Assembly (NCBI GenBank): GCA_023079485.1
Contig: CM041083.1
Span: forward strand, 140,877,052 to 140,941,051
Direction of reading: 5' to 3'
Origin: Archilochus colubris
Lineage: Eukaryota > Chordata > Aves > Apodiformes > Trochilidae
DNA: 64,000 nt
Part shown: one piece after another, positions 28,301-38,306 of the stretch
Numbering within the stretch: position 1 is the first letter of the stretch
How the letters are laid out: each line of letters starts with the position of its first letter
The notes under the pieces: model-generated
What the model was told of the DNA's origin: nothing
Databases searched by the model: none
Seen by the model: the letters and a program-made list of their open reading frames with translations, nothing else
Made by a program: the position numbers and the translations under genes

Positions 28301-31300
28301 GCAAATGCCATCACGTGTGTGTGTGTATGTCCGTATATATTTATATAACTCAATATATACTCTATATGTATGCATGTATATATAAATTGTTGTTTATTGT
28401 AACAACCATTGTCCTGTTTACTAGGTTCATGATAAAGAGAGCACAAGGAAGAAAGAGATTTGGTATGAAAAACTTCAAGAAGAGATGGTTTCGCCTGACA
28501 AACCATGAGTTTACCTATCAGAAAAGCAAAGGTAATGAAGGTTTGCCAGTCTTTTTTTCTATTGATATATTAAAGCAAAGAATAAACATAAGGATTGTGT
28601 AAGAACAGAACACTGAAATCTAGATCTGTAGTTGTAGAAGACACAGTGCAGGCGAGTCTGTCAGCCTGTATGTTCTTGCCATTTTTTTAGTATCTTAGTG
28701 CTGTCTGTTACAAAGCTTCTTGGATAGCACAGTATCCTACAAATTAGCAGAATATTTGATGATATTTCTCATATGCCAATTATCAATATCATCTGCAGGT
28801 TTCACAGCTACCTAGTAGATTGTGCAAGGAAACAAAACTCAGAATATAATTACCTTACACTGGGATTTGGGTTTGTATTGAATGTTCTTAGATGCATCTC
28901 AGCTTGTTCTCATAAATTCTGTAGCATTGGCACAACTGTCTGCAGTAGGGTAGGGATTTGCCTGCAAGCTTTGAACTTGCAGAAATGTGTTTACTTAGCG
29001 TTGCCTAATATCAAGTATTTTGCTTTTCACAAATTGTTCCTGTCAGTTCAGTAGTACACAACAGATGCCACTTCCTTTCATCATATAAAAGGAGTAAGAA
29101 AGATAAGGGAGCATGTTCAGATCATGCCAGTTATCATTTCACACTCAACTTCGAGATCTTACATCACTACCATCAACCTAGTTCAGCTGAGCTGACAGGG
29201 ATGATTTATTTCATTGTCGTCTTCTCAGGAAGTATATTGCTTTCTGCTGCAGTAGTCAATTTCTAAGAGATTTGCTAGCGTAATGTAATGCAGCTGAAGA
29301 CAGAAATGAGTTGAAGATAATACTTCAGGGCCATGGTGGTAAATCTCTGCTGAGTGAAAGATTTTTTTCATGTGCAGTCAAAATGATCTTCAAAGGAACA
29401 TAATAAGCCCTTAGAATAAGGGCAGCAGGTAAAGATGGATTGTGACTAAGTTGCTCAGCGTGTGTGTGTGTTCTGCAGGTGATCACCCTCTGTGCAGCAT
29501 TCCAATTGAAAACATTCTGGCAGTAGAAAGACTGGAGGAGGAATCCTTCAAAATGAAAAATGTAAGTAGGTCATCTTCATTAATTTACTTGCTAGGCTCA
29601 TCTAGATCCACCAGGCTAATCGCCTTTTTCCTTTTTGTAACCTGGATTGAGTTTCTATTGGAAGATGTACAACCGCAGCTGCTTGTTCTGTATATAGTAG
29701 CAGGAGTTTCCAAAAGTACAGCCCATTCAGATTCTTAACAGCCCAGTCAGCAGTCCTTAGGTTTCCTGAGCTGCAGCACACTCAGTTCTGACCACTGCTG
29801 ATCAGCTGTCTGGGCTCTGTAATGTCAGGCACAGGTAAGATAACCAAGTCCCTGCCCTTTCTCTCAGACCTCTTTGTTGGGAAGGAACTCTTAATATTCT
29901 TCTCCCCGTAAAGCTGAGTATAGTCCTTAAAAAACTTTATTTAAAAATAATAAAACAGCCCGTTGTTTTCTAGTTCTAAACATGGATGCACTACAGACCT
30001 CTTTATACAGGTAATTTGTTGGGACTTTTAGCTTTTCTGCTTTTAAATCTTTCCTGCCTTCTGTTCTGTTTGAGGACACCATGGAGGGCAGTGTTCAAAC
30101 CTGCCCCAGGTATCATGTTCCTCAAACAGCACTGTGTTAAAGTGAAATGCAGTGCTTGACTCCTTAGTACTTCCTCTGTCTCAGGTATTGATTTGGTAGC
30201 ATATTTCTCTCTATTAAAGGATAGAATAAGTTTCAGTTCTCACTTGCTTCTAGAGCACATCTTCATTGTAGTGGAGCTGACTCTGGTGTTTATAACTCCT
30301 GGTAATTACACAGGCAAAAGCAAACAAACTGCAACATAGTTCTCAAACTATGAAATGGATGCTGCAACATGTGTTGAACTGTTGCCAGTTGTATGTACTC
30401 TGCAGAATAACTCGATTGAACTGAAAGTAGGCACACTTTCAGATAAAACTTCCCGTGTCTGGGGAAGAATGGAGCTATAATTCTGAGCAAGTCTCCAGTG
30501 ACAGCAGTCTTTAACTTGTGCTGAGTCTACTGAGCTAGAATTCATCCAAAATAAGCCTTTATTGTAAAGATTTATTAAAATATATTCCCTTATTAAAATA
30601 TTAAAAAGTATCCCTTTACTGTTAACATCAGAAACTGTATGCTATTTCCATTGCTTAAATTCACTATTACATAGGAAATGAAGGTAACTACATCCATTCT
30701 GGAAAGTAAGGTTGAGAATCTTCCCATAAGCAGTAGAAAATACCAATATCACCTTGCCATGCTAGTGTATTCCCATTTATCTTACCATACATAGACAGGA
30801 TACTGTGGCAAGAACAGAATTCTCAGAACACCACAGCAGATGTATTTGCAATGGATATTCCATCATGGGTGCTAAGCGTGCATAAAGTTGCAAATTTTCT
30901 ATAAATACTCCGTGCATATATGTGCTCTGAATTGCACCATATGTGTCTTCCTCACTCCTGGTAAATCTGCCTGCCTAGCAGTAAGGCAAATAGCCTTCAT
31001 CTTAAGCACAGTTTGGGGGCTGTGGGGGTGGCTTTAAGTACTGTTCAGGTCCTCTGTGTTTTTTGAGAAGCAGCTGGTGGTTTTAGGAGTGTAAAGGTCT
31101 TGCAGCCACTTGAAATTCTTGGCTTAGTTGTGGGCTTCTCCATAACAGTTGCCATATGTTAGTTCACTTAGGTTGGTATCCCCTTACACAAAGCTGTACT
31201 CCTTAAATCTTTTCCTTTGTTGTCATGCAGAAGGCTCCATTTACCCCAGCAGGAAGTTAAAATTCTTTTCCCTGTAGCTCTGTGTTAACAGAGATTTGAG

Positions 31301-34300
31301 GTGCACTCTTCTGTCTTCCTCATTCTGTTCCCTGTTCCTCAGACTCAAATTGCCAGTTATGTCATGAAAAGAATTATTAAAAGAAGTCTCTTTTGTGTGC
31401 ACTCTTTTCAGTTCTGGACTGATCACATTAGCAGGTTGTACACTGCTGATGCATGTTGCACCTTTCTAATTATTTTCTGACATCTATAGGGGTACTAAAT
31501 CCAGTGAAGTGACTTCTGGAGCTCTCCCTTTGCTGATAGAAGAGACGTTGTAATTAAAAAAACATGTTCATTCACAGATTTTCAGGTGTACTTGCAAGCT
31601 GCTTCAAAGGATGTGCACTTAAAAGTGTCACAAGGGAAGAAGAGATGCACCTGGTGCCAGTCTGTAATATTCTCCTGACCAGCTAGGTGCAGAATTCTGG
31701 CCAGTGTTTCAGGTCTTTGTAATAGATAAAAGTAAATTTCAATTGGAGTTTCTGATTTTTTGTTTTGTTTTAATGTGAGGTTTTTTGTGCCTCTGTTTTT
31801 CTTTTGGAAGTAGCAAAGAGAAAACAATTGTGTGGAAAATAATGTTCCAGGTGGTACTGGCAGTGTAATGTGTAATATCTAATGATCTGAATGATCATAT
31901 TAAGAAGTAGAGGGGCAAAGGATAATTTAGGAATACCTGAGAGAGGAAAACCCATTAAAATTAAGTATTTGCAGAAGCTAGAGGAAATTAAGGTGGTTGA
32001 CATTTGCCTTTCCAAAATTTGCAGTTAACTGACTTGAAGTTACTTCAGCACATGATCAGTGTAATCAAGCAATCTGTGAATCAGAAATTTGCTTCTTGAA
32101 GAGAAGGAAATAGATCTGTGATTGTGCCACTTTAGATTGCAAGCTGTTTGGAACAGGCAGGAGAGCTGCCCAAGCTGTAATGCAGAATTAATGTGTAATT
32201 ATTTGAACCGCCCTAGGGTGATTAAAGAGGAACTGGATTGCTGTGACTTGCTAATAGCAGCTGTAGTTGGGTACAGAAGTTTGGAAGTTATTAGGAGAAA
32301 GAATCATGTTGAAATAGGTGTTAAAAAGACCTGAAATATGGCAATATGACAACAAAGCTGTGGCTGAGGCTAGATCCAAACTGTTGGATTTAGGGGATTT
32401 TTTGTCCCCTTTTGACTAGCATTTCCTTTCAGCCCTGCCTTGGTTCCTTCTGTCAGCTTTCCAAGAGTTGGAGCTGTAGCATTACTAAAATTGCATCCCT
32501 GAGGCTGACAAGAGATCTTGTTGAGGCCCAACCAGCAAGTTGATATCAGCTGTTTGTAAATCATCTCCTGCAAGAGCAGTGTCCTAGTCCTTGTACCAGG
32601 TGAAAGGTCTTGTTGTTTTAAGGGTACATTTGCTGCTCGGTTTTGTGTTGAAATGTATTTATTGGTGCATTCTTGACAAATACTGTGTTTTTCCTTTAAT
32701 AAATCATCAGTCCTAGGTTCACCAGCTCTTTCTGGTGGTTTATTCATTGCTTTATTCCCTTTTCCTTGCAGATGTTCCAGGTGATCCAGCCTGAAAGAAG
32801 GGTCCTGTATATCCAAGCAAATAATTGTGTGGAGGCCAAGGACTGGATTGATATCCTCACCAAAGTCAGCCAATGCAACAAGAAACGCCTCACAGTCTAC
32901 CACCCCTCTGCCTATCTTAATGGCCACTGGCTTTGCTGTAAAGCTACTGCAGATAATACTCCTGGCTGCACCCCCTGCACAGGGTGAGGATTGCTAACAT
33001 GCTGTTGTTCTTATTGCCAGGAGTATGTGCATCCCTGCAGTGTGACTTACAGATACACAGTTAGTAAGGAGAGCAGCCACAGTTAGTAAGTAATGTGCAG
33101 GCATTGCTGGGGTTTCAAAGGCCATCTTTAGTGTTACTTCATATACTGTCAGTATCTGCATTGCCTTGGTCAAAATGCTGAAATTTCTACAGTTCAGGGC
33201 ATTGATAGAAGTTGCCTGTGTGTGGAATAAGATACTTCGGTTCTTATTGTGTCATTAGTAAGAATGCCAGAAATCCTTTCAACATGTTGTTTGTAAACTC
33301 CTGAAACAGTCGTCTGCTTCTAGATTTAATTCTAAACTGATTTTTTTTCTAAGGGTCTGGCTCATGTTTTCTGCTAAATGAAGAGCTGCTCTCTGTTTGT
33401 AGGAAACAATTTTCATCTAAAATCAGAGAAGCAGCAAGTCTGTAGTGATAGTCTCAGGATACAAGATCTGGATGGTTGGGAGTTCAGTGCTTTGGCTCCT
33501 CCAGCTGGTTATAGCAGACAAATTCAGCAAAATGTTTGGATACTGATACATTACTCTCCTCAAGTCAGACTGAAAGTATGCTGGCTAGATCCAGGCACAA
33601 AGAAGTTCGAACTTGTCTACCTTATCTCTTGGAGAAAAATTCTGTGAGCTTTGAGTTCCATTACATGCAACCTGTTGCCTTTCACGAGTATTCACTTTTA
33701 CTTCCATCCTTGTTAACTGCTTTTCATGCTGTAACACTGTTTAGCATTGTGACTTCTGCCTCTCTTCCTGATGCCTTGCAGAGGCCTGCCAGCAAACATA
33801 CAACTGGATATAGATGGAGATAGAGAAACTGAGCGCATCTACTCTCTTTTCAACTTGTACATGCCCAAATTGGAGAAAATGCAAGGTGAGGATGAAAGGT
33901 CATTGCACCTCCAATACACTTAGTGAGGAAAAAACATGCCTGTGAAAAATGGTGTATTTTAGCCAGACCAGCCTTGCAAATCACATCCTAGAACACAGTG
34001 GCCATTATTAAACTTGTTTCCCCTTCTACTCTCTTGAGGTACTTGTGTGAATTATTTTTGGTGCAGTCTCATAGTCTGTACAAATTTCTTTGTGTAATGT
34101 ACACCACTGTTCAACCAGAGCACCCTGAAATAGCATAGGCACAGAGCATTGCTTGGATGCTCTGAATTGACAAATCACAGCATGCACTACACCAGGAGTT
34201 TACTGATCCTGAAAAGAAGCACAAGCAAAGTTGAGGTTTCAGTGGAACATGGTTTTGTGTTACCAGAAGTCATATGCACATTCCCTTATTCAGATCCCAA

Positions 34301-36553
34301 TAACTGGATGGATACAAGTGGTTTCCTTAGGAAAGCCTTTGGAGAATTAATCAGCAAAAGATAACCTGTGGATATCTGTGAAACGTTAACTAGTGAAGTT
34401 TGGGTTGGGAAGCCCTCAAGAGGTGAGGGGAGTGGAGATGTGACATGAAGGAAAAAAGAAAGAGGAGACAGCAGAGGAAGTTAGTGCTGGTAGGCATGCC
34501 AAGAAAAGTATCCGGTGTACATGGTGCCAGACTTGGAATCCAAATTTAGCACGGGGAGTGGCAGGGAAGCCTTCACTGTGGCACTGATCTTTTAATAGGA
34601 ATTTATTTTATAATATGAGATAAGCCAGTGGTGTCAAACACACAGATTGGAAAGCACTCCAGTATGTTCCTGGCTGCTGTGCAATTGCAAACTTAAGATC
34701 CCCACCACTTCCGAGCTGTCTGAACCAACGCCCAGCTTTCCCCTGTTCCGAATCCTCTCTGCCAGAGCCAGCATCAAGTTTCAGTGTAGGGGAAAAGGAC
34801 ACAGGTCTGGCACAGCCACTGCAGCAAGGGGAAGGTAACTGGAAAATTGACACAGAGACCACAGTAAAGCTAAGGAAGAATAGAGAGAAAGTAAAATATT
34901 CTTTCTCCCTTTCAAACATGCTCAGCTACAATGCAGAAGCAGATTACATGATTAATGTGTAGCAGATGTTCATGTGAATCAGTGCCTTATCTCTTAGCCA
35001 GGAAGACTCTTGGAGTAGGGTAAGAGGGTAGTATGACTTGCCCCTTGTTAGGATGTGTCCTTAAGCAGGCAGCCAGGCAGTAGTCATGACATATTCTGCC
35101 TATGCTTATTGAAAAAAATCTTGTAAGGGTTAACACAGTAAAACATTTTCTGTGACTACTTCAGCCTGTAAATGTTATGAATTCAGTCTGTTGTGCAGTG
35201 CCATACTTGTTGCTTAGCTGCTGCTTAGGGATGGAATCTGTCCTTCTGACAAGTGAATACTTGACTTTCTGTGGGCCAACCATGCAGAACAGTGGCAGAG
35301 TTAGGCCTGTGTCCAAGATCCCAAAGTGTGTCATGGGGTAGTGCTAGTGGTAACTGAGATGAAAGCAGCATTGCCTGTGCAGCAAAGGACAGCTTCCCAC
35401 CAAGCCAGGAGCAGCTGCCAGGCTTGCTGCCCTTCCCCTCACAAGACTGGAAGGAGAGAACAGACACGGGGACATTGTCTGTGTGTACCAAGAGCCCAGC
35501 AGAAGAACAGGGAACTGCTCCTTCTGCAGCTGATGTCAGCCACAGTTCTCTGCTGCTCACACGGAAGTAAACTAAGGAACTGTGTGAACCCCAGACTGAA
35601 TATTTTTAGTCCTCTTGTCTTGCTTTTTTTTTTTCCCTGTCTGATTCCTATTACCGTACTTTTTTTTTTTTTTTTTTTTTCTTCCCCAGAGGCCTGTGGC
35701 AGCAAGTCTGTGTATGATGGACCTGAGGAGGAAGAATATTCTACATTCATCATTGATGACCCTAAGGAAACATATAAAACACTAAAGCTGATTATTGAAG
35801 GTGTTGGAACTTTAGAGCAGGAGCATGCTCAGTATAAGAGGGATAAATTTAAGAAGACAAAATATGGAAGCCAGTAAGTATAATGGGTTGTCCAAACAGA
35901 GGAACAATCCTAGGAAATGGTATTTCCCTTGCTTATGTTCTTGCCTTCAGCATTTTCGTCTTCAAAAAAGATCCTGCAAATATGTACAAAATAAGATTGT
36001 GACTTAGGATTGGTATCGCAGTATTTTAAAGGACTAAAAGGAATATCAAATGCTTAATTTAAAATTCAGTTTCATTCATAAAATAAGTGGGAGGGTTTTG
36101 TTTTGTTTTTTATTTTTTAATTTTCAACCTATTCTCCTGGAACGAGCAGTAAATTCTAGAAGATACAGCTATTTACCTCCTTCTTATAGAGTGTTTAAAA
36201 ATGGAAAGAGTAGCTGAAGCAGCCACATGACTGCATTTTGTGTACATGTAAATAAAAGAGCATTCTGTGCGTGTCTGACAATGAGGAGAATCAATTCAGT
36301 CAATTCTTCCAGTTCAAGTAAGATGCAATATTCAATATAATATGTAATTACCATTACAAGTTTGAAAATCACACTTAGGGCAAAGGTTTTGTCTGATCAC
36401 TTTCCATTCTGACATTTGAATGTCCTGACAGAGAAAATTCTATGTATAGTACTTTTTCTTTTTTTTTTTTCTTTTAGGGAGCATCCCATTGGTGACAAGA
36501 GCTTCCAGACTTACATCAGGCAGCAGTCAGAGATCTCGGCACATTCCATATGA
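4278..36553 (+). CDS. RASA3: RASA3, Ras GTPase-activating protein 3 (5' incomplete, 19 exons)
   Basis: RASA3 (GAP1-IP4BP) stimulates GTP hydrolysis by Ras-family proteins and Rap1 at the inner face of the plasma membrane. Its PH domain binds inositol tetrakisphosphate and phosphoinositides. In mammals it restrains Rap1 in platelets and is needed in blood and vessel development (family knowledge). The exons are 4278-4358, 7102-7174, 11474-11553, 15677-15781, 16268-16424, 17256-17404, 19376-19490, 20366-20440, 20958-21081, 22227-22333, 22982-23059, 24010-24087, 24627-24700, 28425-28531, 29479-29561, 32772-32983, 33782-33885, 35690-35873 and 36478-36553. They total 2062 nt, all phases join without a stop, and they encode about 686 residues before TGA. 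Against the 834-residue mammalian protein, about 148 N-terminal residues are missing upstream. Domains: C2B, linker, RasGAP, PH, BTK zinc finger, tail. The paralogue RASA2 fits less well: the motif [18 protein letters not shown] and the C-terminal [10 protein letters not shown] are RASA3-like. Exon boundaries are inferred from splice signals and homology. Confidence 0.96.
4359..7101 (+). other. RASA3: Intron with GC donor (GC-AG type)
   Basis: The intron starts AG|GCAAGT, the usual consensus of GC-AG introns, and ends in a long T tract followed by CCATAATTCAG. It holds an AT-rich patch with three copies of TTTGATGTTT (5176, 5191, 5234) and no recognisable gene. Otherwise I see nothing notable. 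Confidence 0.85.
5176..5243. repeat. AT-rich patch with three TTTGATGTTT copies
   Basis: The decamer TTTGATGTTT occurs at 5176-5185, 5191-5200 and 5234-5243, separated by A/T-only sequence built from AATATTTAATAT-like units. It is probably a degenerate simple repeat inside the intron. Confidence 0.5.
7102..7174 (+). CDS. RASA3: RASA3 exon: C2B, lysine-rich strand
   Basis: This exon encodes [20 protein letters not shown] and then FYFE. The [13 protein letters not shown] segment is a standard C2-domain strand pair. At 73 nt, skipping it would shift the frame. The donor GTTGGT is a poor match to consensus, but the exon/intron boundary is fixed by the GTT ACA AGA opening the next exon. Confidence 0.95.
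7175..11473 (+). other. RASA3: RASA3 intron (4.3 kb)
   Basis: This intron separates two C2B exons. It begins with the weak donor GTTGGT and ends TTTTTATTAG. I see no repeat family I recognise with confidence, and no exon-like segment with coding similarity. Confidence 0.8.
11474..11553 (+). CDS. RASA3: RASA3 exon: C2B acidic loop
   Basis: This exon encodes [20 protein letters not shown] and then VDKMEI. The cluster of acidic residues (DIEDVDEVD) before KMEIR is the loop preceding a C2 strand. It ends with AG of a split arginine codon, and the donor is GTAATA. Confidence 0.95.
11554..15676 (+). other. RASA3: RASA3 intron (4.1 kb)
   Basis: This intron contains one minus-strand CR1 fragment near its 3' end (about 15080-15300). 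The rest is unremarkable AT-rich sequence with no recognised gene. Confidence 0.8.
15080..15300 (-). mobile_element. Diverged CR1 LINE 3' fragment
   Basis: On the plus strand it reads TTGGAAGGGACCTTAGAGAT followed by CATCTAGTCC, the reverse complement of a CR1 3' end. It continues through a degraded stretch resembling the reverse-transcriptase C-terminal region. It lacks the exact tail octamers and looks older than the copies downstream of the gene. Confidence 0.75.
15677..15781 (+). CDS. RASA3: RASA3 exon: end of C2B domain
   Basis: This exon encodes [20 protein letters not shown] and then [18 protein letters not shown]...FGDEFLGE is the typical final strand pair of a C2 domain. The tryptophan codon of the YEAWYFLQPRD motif is split TG|G across the following intron. 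Confidence 0.96.
16268..16424 (+). CDS. RASA3: RASA3 exon: C2-GAP linker
   Basis: This exon encodes [20 protein letters not shown] and then [32 protein letters not shown]. The segment closes the C2 module ([14 protein letters not shown]) and opens the helical lead-in to the GAP domain. Acceptor CATATCAG, donor GTAATT. Confidence 0.97.
17256..17404 (+). CDS. RASA3: RASA3 exon: first GAP helices
   Basis: This exon encodes [20 protein letters not shown] and then the motifs [15 protein letters not shown] and AEVKRT. It forms the helices leading to the arginine-finger loop. The glutamine codon is split CA|A across the intron to 19376. Donor GTAAGT. Confidence 0.97.
17405..19375 (+). other. RASA3: RASA3 intron before the arginine-finger exon
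   Basis: This is a 2.0-kb intron with a consensus GTAAGT donor and an acceptor in CATTTTCAG. I recognise no repeats or exon-like segments in it. Confidence 0.8.
19376..19490 (+). CDS. RASA3: RASA3 exon: GAP arginine-finger loop
   Basis: This exon encodes [20 protein letters not shown] and then [18 protein letters not shown]. The arginine codon AGA at 19395-19397, in the context IFRGNSL, is the catalytic arginine finger that reaches into the active site of Ras or Rap. By position it corresponds to about Arg371 of mammalian RASA3 (numbering from memory). All residues expected for an active GAP loop are present. Confidence 0.97.
20366..20440 (+). CDS. RASA3: RASA3 exon: GAP domain
   Basis: This exon encodes [20 protein letters not shown] and then LENNR, the CEIDP-containing segment of GAP1-family GAP domains. 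At 75 nt it is phase-neutral, so skipping it would keep the frame. Donor GTATGT. Confidence 0.96.
20958..21081 (+). CDS. RASA3: RASA3 exon: GAP domain, CPTVMCDIF segment
   Basis: This exon encodes [20 protein letters not shown] and then [21 protein letters not shown]. These helices pack below the Ras-binding groove. It ends one base into a glycine codon. Donor GTGAGT. Confidence 0.97.
22227..22333 (+). CDS. RASA3: RASA3 exon: GAP FLR motif
   Basis: This exon encodes [20 protein letters not shown] and then [24 protein letters not shown] is the RasGAP signature; its arginine stabilises the arginine-finger loop. Residues before it read GDLD where I remember DDPD in mammals, a minor change. Donor GTAAGT. 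Confidence 0.98.
22982..23059 (+). CDS. RASA3: RASA3 exon: GAP helix
   Basis: This exon encodes [20 protein letters not shown] and then LSKSKS, the helix following the FLR motif. It is 78 nt and phase-neutral. Acceptor CTTTCCTAG, donor GTAAGT. Confidence 0.97.
24010..24087 (+). CDS. RASA3: RASA3 exon: last GAP helices
   Basis: This exon encodes [20 protein letters not shown] and then ADAVKN. It is phase-neutral (78 nt). FKESYM and [14 protein letters not shown] match the GAP1-family C-terminal GAP helices. Confidence 0.97.
24627..24700 (+). CDS. RASA3: RASA3 exon: GAP-PH connector
   Basis: This exon encodes [20 protein letters not shown] and then LLKE, ending with GG of the glycine that opens the first PH strand. 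The following 3.7-kb intron therefore interrupts the PH domain at its first beta strand. Donor GTAAGC. Confidence 0.97.
25704..25751 (+). other. RASA3: Candidate in-frame cassette exon
   Basis: A strong pyrimidine tract (about 25620-25680) is followed by TTGTAAG, then 48 nt, then the strong donor CAG|GTAAGA. Entered in the phase left by the upstream exon it reads [15 protein letters not shown] with no stop and exits in the same phase, restoring the frame into FMIKRAQ. It would insert 16 residues at the start of the PH domain. I do not remember such an exon in mammalian RASA3. It could be a chance exon-like segment. Confidence 0.3.
25931..25955. repeat. Poly-T run (25 T)
   Basis: An uninterrupted run of 25 T sits in the intron, about 180 nt after the candidate cassette exon. 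It is a simple repeat, possibly the tail of a reverse-oriented insertion too degraded to name. Confidence 0.85.
28315..28386. repeat. TG/TA simple repeat
   Basis: A (GT)n run passes into imperfect TATA/TATG repeats ending about 40 nt before the PH-exon acceptor at 28424. The branch point must lie in the short stretch between them. Confidence 0.8.
28425..28531 (+). CDS. RASA3: RASA3 exon: PH domain, basic ligand-binding strands
   Basis: This exon encodes [20 protein letters not shown] and then [36 protein letters not shown] is the beta1-beta2 hairpin of the PH domain, whose lysines and arginines contact the phosphates of IP4 and phosphoinositides. The KxnRWF pattern is intact. Acceptor TTTACTAG, donor GTAATG. 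Confidence 0.98.
29479..29561 (+). CDS. RASA3: RASA3 exon: PH domain middle
   Basis: This exon encodes [20 protein letters not shown] and then ESFKMKN, strands 3-5 of the PH domain. The acceptor GTTCTGCAG follows a (TG)n run. Donor GTAAGT. Confidence 0.97.
29562..32771 (+). other. RASA3: RASA3 intron within PH domain
   Basis: A 3.2-kb intron without recognised repeats. A consensus donor at 29835 (ACAG|GTAAGA) has no upstream acceptor giving an open frame. Antisense open frames near its 3' end have no recognised domain. Confidence 0.75.
32772..32983 (+). CDS. RASA3: RASA3 exon: PH C-terminal helix and BTK zinc finger
   Basis: This exon encodes [20 protein letters not shown], then [14 protein letters not shown] and [18 protein letters not shown]. 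The PH C-terminal helix contains the invariant tryptophan (KDWID). It is followed by the BTK motif: a histidine, ten residues, then CC, then a third cysteine ten positions after the second, the spacing that binds zinc in BTK and GAP1 proteins. ERRVLYIQ seems one residue longer than the mammalian form I remember. Confidence 0.97.
33782..33885 (+). CDS. RASA3: RASA3 exon: post-BTK tail
   Basis: This exon encodes [20 protein letters not shown] and then [14 protein letters not shown]. The predicted amphipathic helix [13 protein letters not shown] is highly conserved in the family. Acceptor CCTTGCAG, donor GTGAGG. Confidence 0.97.
33886..35689 (+). other. RASA3: RASA3 intron (1.8 kb)
   Basis: This intron ends in a very long pyrimidine tract (21 T, then CTTCCCCAG). 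Open frames on both strands within it (for example 34608-34919 and 35326-35689) are intronic read-through or antisense and show no domain. Confidence 0.8.
35690..35873 (+). CDS. RASA3: RASA3 exon: C-terminal tail
   Basis: This exon encodes [20 protein letters not shown] and then [20 protein letters not shown], ending in the basic [12 protein letters not shown]. The acidic-then-basic layout matches the mammalian RASA3 tail. A glutamine codon CA|G is split over the last intron. Donor GTAAGT. Confidence 0.97.
36478..36553 (+). CDS. RASA3: RASA3 last coding exon with stop codon
   Basis: This exon encodes [20 protein letters not shown] and then AHSI, followed by TGA at 36551-36553. Its T-rich acceptor ends CTTTTAG. 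The C-terminus is nearly identical to the mammalian RASA3 end that I remember. Confidence 0.97.
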
Positions 36554-37740
36554 AGTGCAAAGGAAATCACAGAGAGTGCTGAAGAGTCAAGCAGTGAAGC
36601 TAAACAGCAAAGCAAAAGGGAAGCCACACATGTAGCAAAATGTATGGATAAGTGTCAAGCTTACAAACTTTGAGACTTGCTAAACATATTCTCTTTTCAA
36701 GAAACTGTTACAATAGTTGCTATGCACTTTATTCATCTGGTTATTGACAGATGATAAAACTCTGCCTTCTAGGCAGTTGTTGTCATGTCTATTTTTAAAT
36801 TTGCTTTGGTTTCTTGGAATCTAGTGATCAGTTCAATGATCGAGGTGTGTGGACTTCATCTTGACAACTCCAATACAATTCCTTATATTTTGGAAACCAA
36901 GCATGCTGCTACTATGCAGCATTTTCTAGAATTGTTGTTTGTTACTGTTTTTTGTTCCCAATTAATGTATATTATGTCACCCCCCTGTGTGCTCTCTTAG
37001 GAAAGTCTTAGTAACACTTTACTTCTAATGCCTGCATTTAGAAATGAAGCAGAGAAAAAAAAACCCTCTGGTGTATTCTCTTCCGTTGTAGCTTGTATTT
37101 TGAGGAGGCCAAGGAGCAGGCCTTTTGTTTTTACAGCAGCAGAATTTTTGCTAAATGTGCACAGTTTTTAATAGAAATTCAGATCTGAATGGTACTCTTG
37201 ATATTTTTGAGATACAAAGTCATTTGTCCAGACACATTCAGCAGACTTCGGTTTTGAAGATGCAGTCTCAGCAGTATAGTAAAACTGACTCTCATAAATA
37301 TGAGTAAGAAACCAATGAACTTGTGTCAAAGCTGCATGTCTCTCTGATGCAGTCCCATGAATGGTATTCTCTGAAAGTCTGCCAGCTGAAAGGGAAGGTA
37401 AGCTGATTTTGGTGACCTTTTCCATCACAGTGAGAAGGAGAAATGGAATACGAGTCTGGCAGCTGAGACATGCTGACTCCCAGGCACAAAAGCTGTCAAA
37501 CTGGGTTTTCTCTGAAAGGATATTTAGCACTGGAGTCCATGATATCCTAGCACCACTTGCTTTTCTGGAAAATAGATTTCTACTTTTCCAAAAATTTTTA
37601 AAGTACTTTTTTAAAGAGTCTTGTAAAAGGATGTTTGGTATATTAACACCAATAATAGTAACTTGTTAATATTCTGAGTGCTGTGAAAATGGAATGAGTT
37701 GTGTATCTCACTAATACCAACAAAAGATATTAAGGAGGGG

Positions 37741-37746
37741 AATAAA
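37741..37746 (+). promoter_or_regulatory. RASA3: Proximal poly(A) signal AATAAA
   Basis: A canonical AATAAA lies 1.19 kb after the stop codon. The sequence soon after it is T-rich. Use of this site would give a shorter 3' UTR. Confidence 0.55.
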
Positions 37747-38306
37747 GATCTGTTTAAATATAAGATATATATTTATGTATGCTGTTTAGTTGTACACCGT
37801 AAGTTTCCTCTGTATAAGGGTCTGATTTACAAACATCTACTTTGATGGCACAGAAGTCTGCATGGTGGACTTTAAGCTTCTGTGAGGTAGAAGCTAGTGT
37901 TGGTTTTAAGCTGAATTGGAACAGAAAGCATTGAACTATCAGTTTAATGTGAAAATATTTGTATCTTTGCTTAAAAGTGTTACGGAGTAACTCTTAACTG
38001 TGTCCTCATTGCATCTTACGTGATTTAAGATGGCTGAAGTACCTTGAATGCTTCTGTTAGTGATGCTCTTAGAAATGGGGTTTTCTTTTTGTTTGAGTAT
38101 ATAGCAACCACCTCCTCGTAGATGGGAAATGATCTTTTATTCATCTTCACCCAGCAGACTGGGGAAAGGGAAGTAACGAAGCATTGCAGAGATGCATTTT
38201 GGACTCCAAGCTTTTAGCTGCCATGAACTGCAATTTTTAACATGTATTTGTAACTTAATATTGTTTATAAAATACTAATGACCTGTAATGTGTGTTCTAC
38301 TTGCCA

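Larger units (their letters stand above)
24701..28424 (+). other. RASA3: RASA3 intron at the GAP/PH junction
   Basis: This 3.7-kb intron contains an exon-like 48-nt segment (25704-25751), a run of 25 T (25931-25955) and a TG/TA-rich simple repeat just before the acceptor (28315-28386). No other feature is recognised. Confidence 0.8.

Noticed and set aside
29782..29837. Possible cassette exon ending at the ACAG|GTAAGA donor
   Set aside because: Upstream acceptors at AACAG and CTTAG both run into stop codons in the phase required by the flanking exons.
32370..32927. 185-codon open frame on the minus strand
   Set aside because: It lies antisense to the RASA3 PH/BTK exon and its preceding intron, has no domain or low-complexity-free motif I recognise, and its length over the exon is explained by the coding constraint on the other strand.
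35326..35877. 183-codon plus-strand open frame
   Set aside because: Only its last part (from 35690) is a real RASA3 exon. The rest is intron read-through that includes the poly-T splice tract.
4278..36553. Assignment to the paralogue RASA2
   Set aside because: Domain order is the same, but the C2B, PH and C-terminal motifs ([43 protein letters not shown]) match RASA3, not the RASA2 versions I remember.
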